This document shows positions 55,564 through 55,697 of a stretch of DNA of 55,697 bases, piece after piece. The first letter of the stretch is position 1. Every line of letters begins with the position of its first letter. Made by a program: the position numbers and the translations under genes. Source of the stretch: Solimonas sp040754295 (GTDB lineage Bacteria > Pseudomonadota > Gammaproteobacteria > Nevskiales > Nevskiaceae). The notes below the pieces were generated by a model that searched no databases, was not told the DNA's origin, and worked only from the letters and a program-made list of their open reading frames with translations. The stretch spans positions 1-55,697 of the forward strand of contig JBFMCQ010000019.1 in the NCBI GenBank assembly GCA_040754295.1. Direction: 5' to 3'.

Positions 55564-55697
55564 TCAGAATCCGAACGGCCGGCGCAGGCGGTCGTCGCGC
55601 TTCTTGCGCTCTTCTTCTTCCTTTTCCTTCTGCAGCTGCTCCTGGCGTGCCTGTTCCTCCGCGGCGGCGCGCGCGGCGGCTTCCTCGGCTTCGCGCT
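55564..55697 (-). CDS. C-terminus of a charged coiled-coil protein (5' end outside window)
   Basis: The last 44 residues of a minus-strand gene are visible, rich in Glu, Arg, Lys, Ala and Gln (KEKEEEERKKRDDRLRRPF) and ending GF, then TGA. The pattern indicates a long helix or coiled coil. It is too short to assign a family. It converges on the cyclase gene with 75 bp between. Confidence 0.6.
   Translation of the reverse strand, partial: REAEEAAARAAAEEQARQEQLQKEKEEEERKKRDDRLRRPFGF

Overview
The window is high-GC DNA (about two thirds G+C by eye) from a Gram-negative bacterium, most likely a gammaproteobacterium of the Xanthomonadales/Nevskiales/Steroidobacterales type. The grounds are the uvrA-MFS-ssb order, apaH, a complete Tad pilus operon with a small DUF3613-like gene, outer-membrane barrels and lipoproteins, and CGGGAAT-type heptamer repeats. 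The lineage is inference. Two 100-N assembly gaps (11496-11595 and 48476-48575) are each flanked by exactly the same 127 bp on both sides, a de Bruijn k-mer overlap. Collapsing each one restores a single reading frame through the gene.

Region 1 (1-17934, minus strand) is a PUFA/polyketide-synthase-like lipid cluster. In transcription order it holds a small sulfatase-fold protein, a giant megasynthase (two nitronate-monooxygenase/PfaD-like barrels-KS-AT-ACPs-KR-DH), a second megasynthase (KS-AT-DH-phosphopantetheinyl transferase), an alkaline-phosphatase-fold hydrolase, a hexapeptide acyltransferase, a free ACP and an alpha/beta hydrolase cut by the window edge. Region 2 (18121-19891) has apaH (minus) and a VapBC-type toxin-antitoxin pair (plus) with a palindromic operator.

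Region 3 (20188-33792, plus) is a Tad/Flp pilus operon: flp, tadV, tadE, cpaB, cpaC secretin, tadZ, tadA, tadB, tadC, tadD, a DUF3613-like gene and tadG. It ends in a PAS-rich GGDEF protein with a degenerate EAL domain. Region 4 (33812-38463) is housekeeping: uvrA (minus), then an MFS exporter and ssb (plus).

Region 5 (38621-52013, plus) is the most striking part. Six tightly packed genes look like an electron conduit from cytoplasm to cell surface: a flavoprotein/two cyclic-nucleotide-binding domains/four [4Fe-4S] fusion, a b-type membrane cytochrome, an FHA domain fused through one membrane helix to a decaheme cytochrome c, an outer-membrane lipoprotein with two GlcG/HbpS domains, an outer-membrane barrel, and a decaheme cytochrome with LVIVD repeats. 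Between its first two genes lies a leader packed with hairpins, several with GGA in the loop. Downstream (52515-55488) are an exported lipoprotein, a small outer-membrane barrel and a class III adenylate cyclase fused to an FHA domain. The same two signalling modules (cyclic nucleotide, FHA) therefore appear again, and the block may be a signal-gated extracellular electron transfer system. The window ends in the C-terminus of a charged coiled-coil protein (minus strand).
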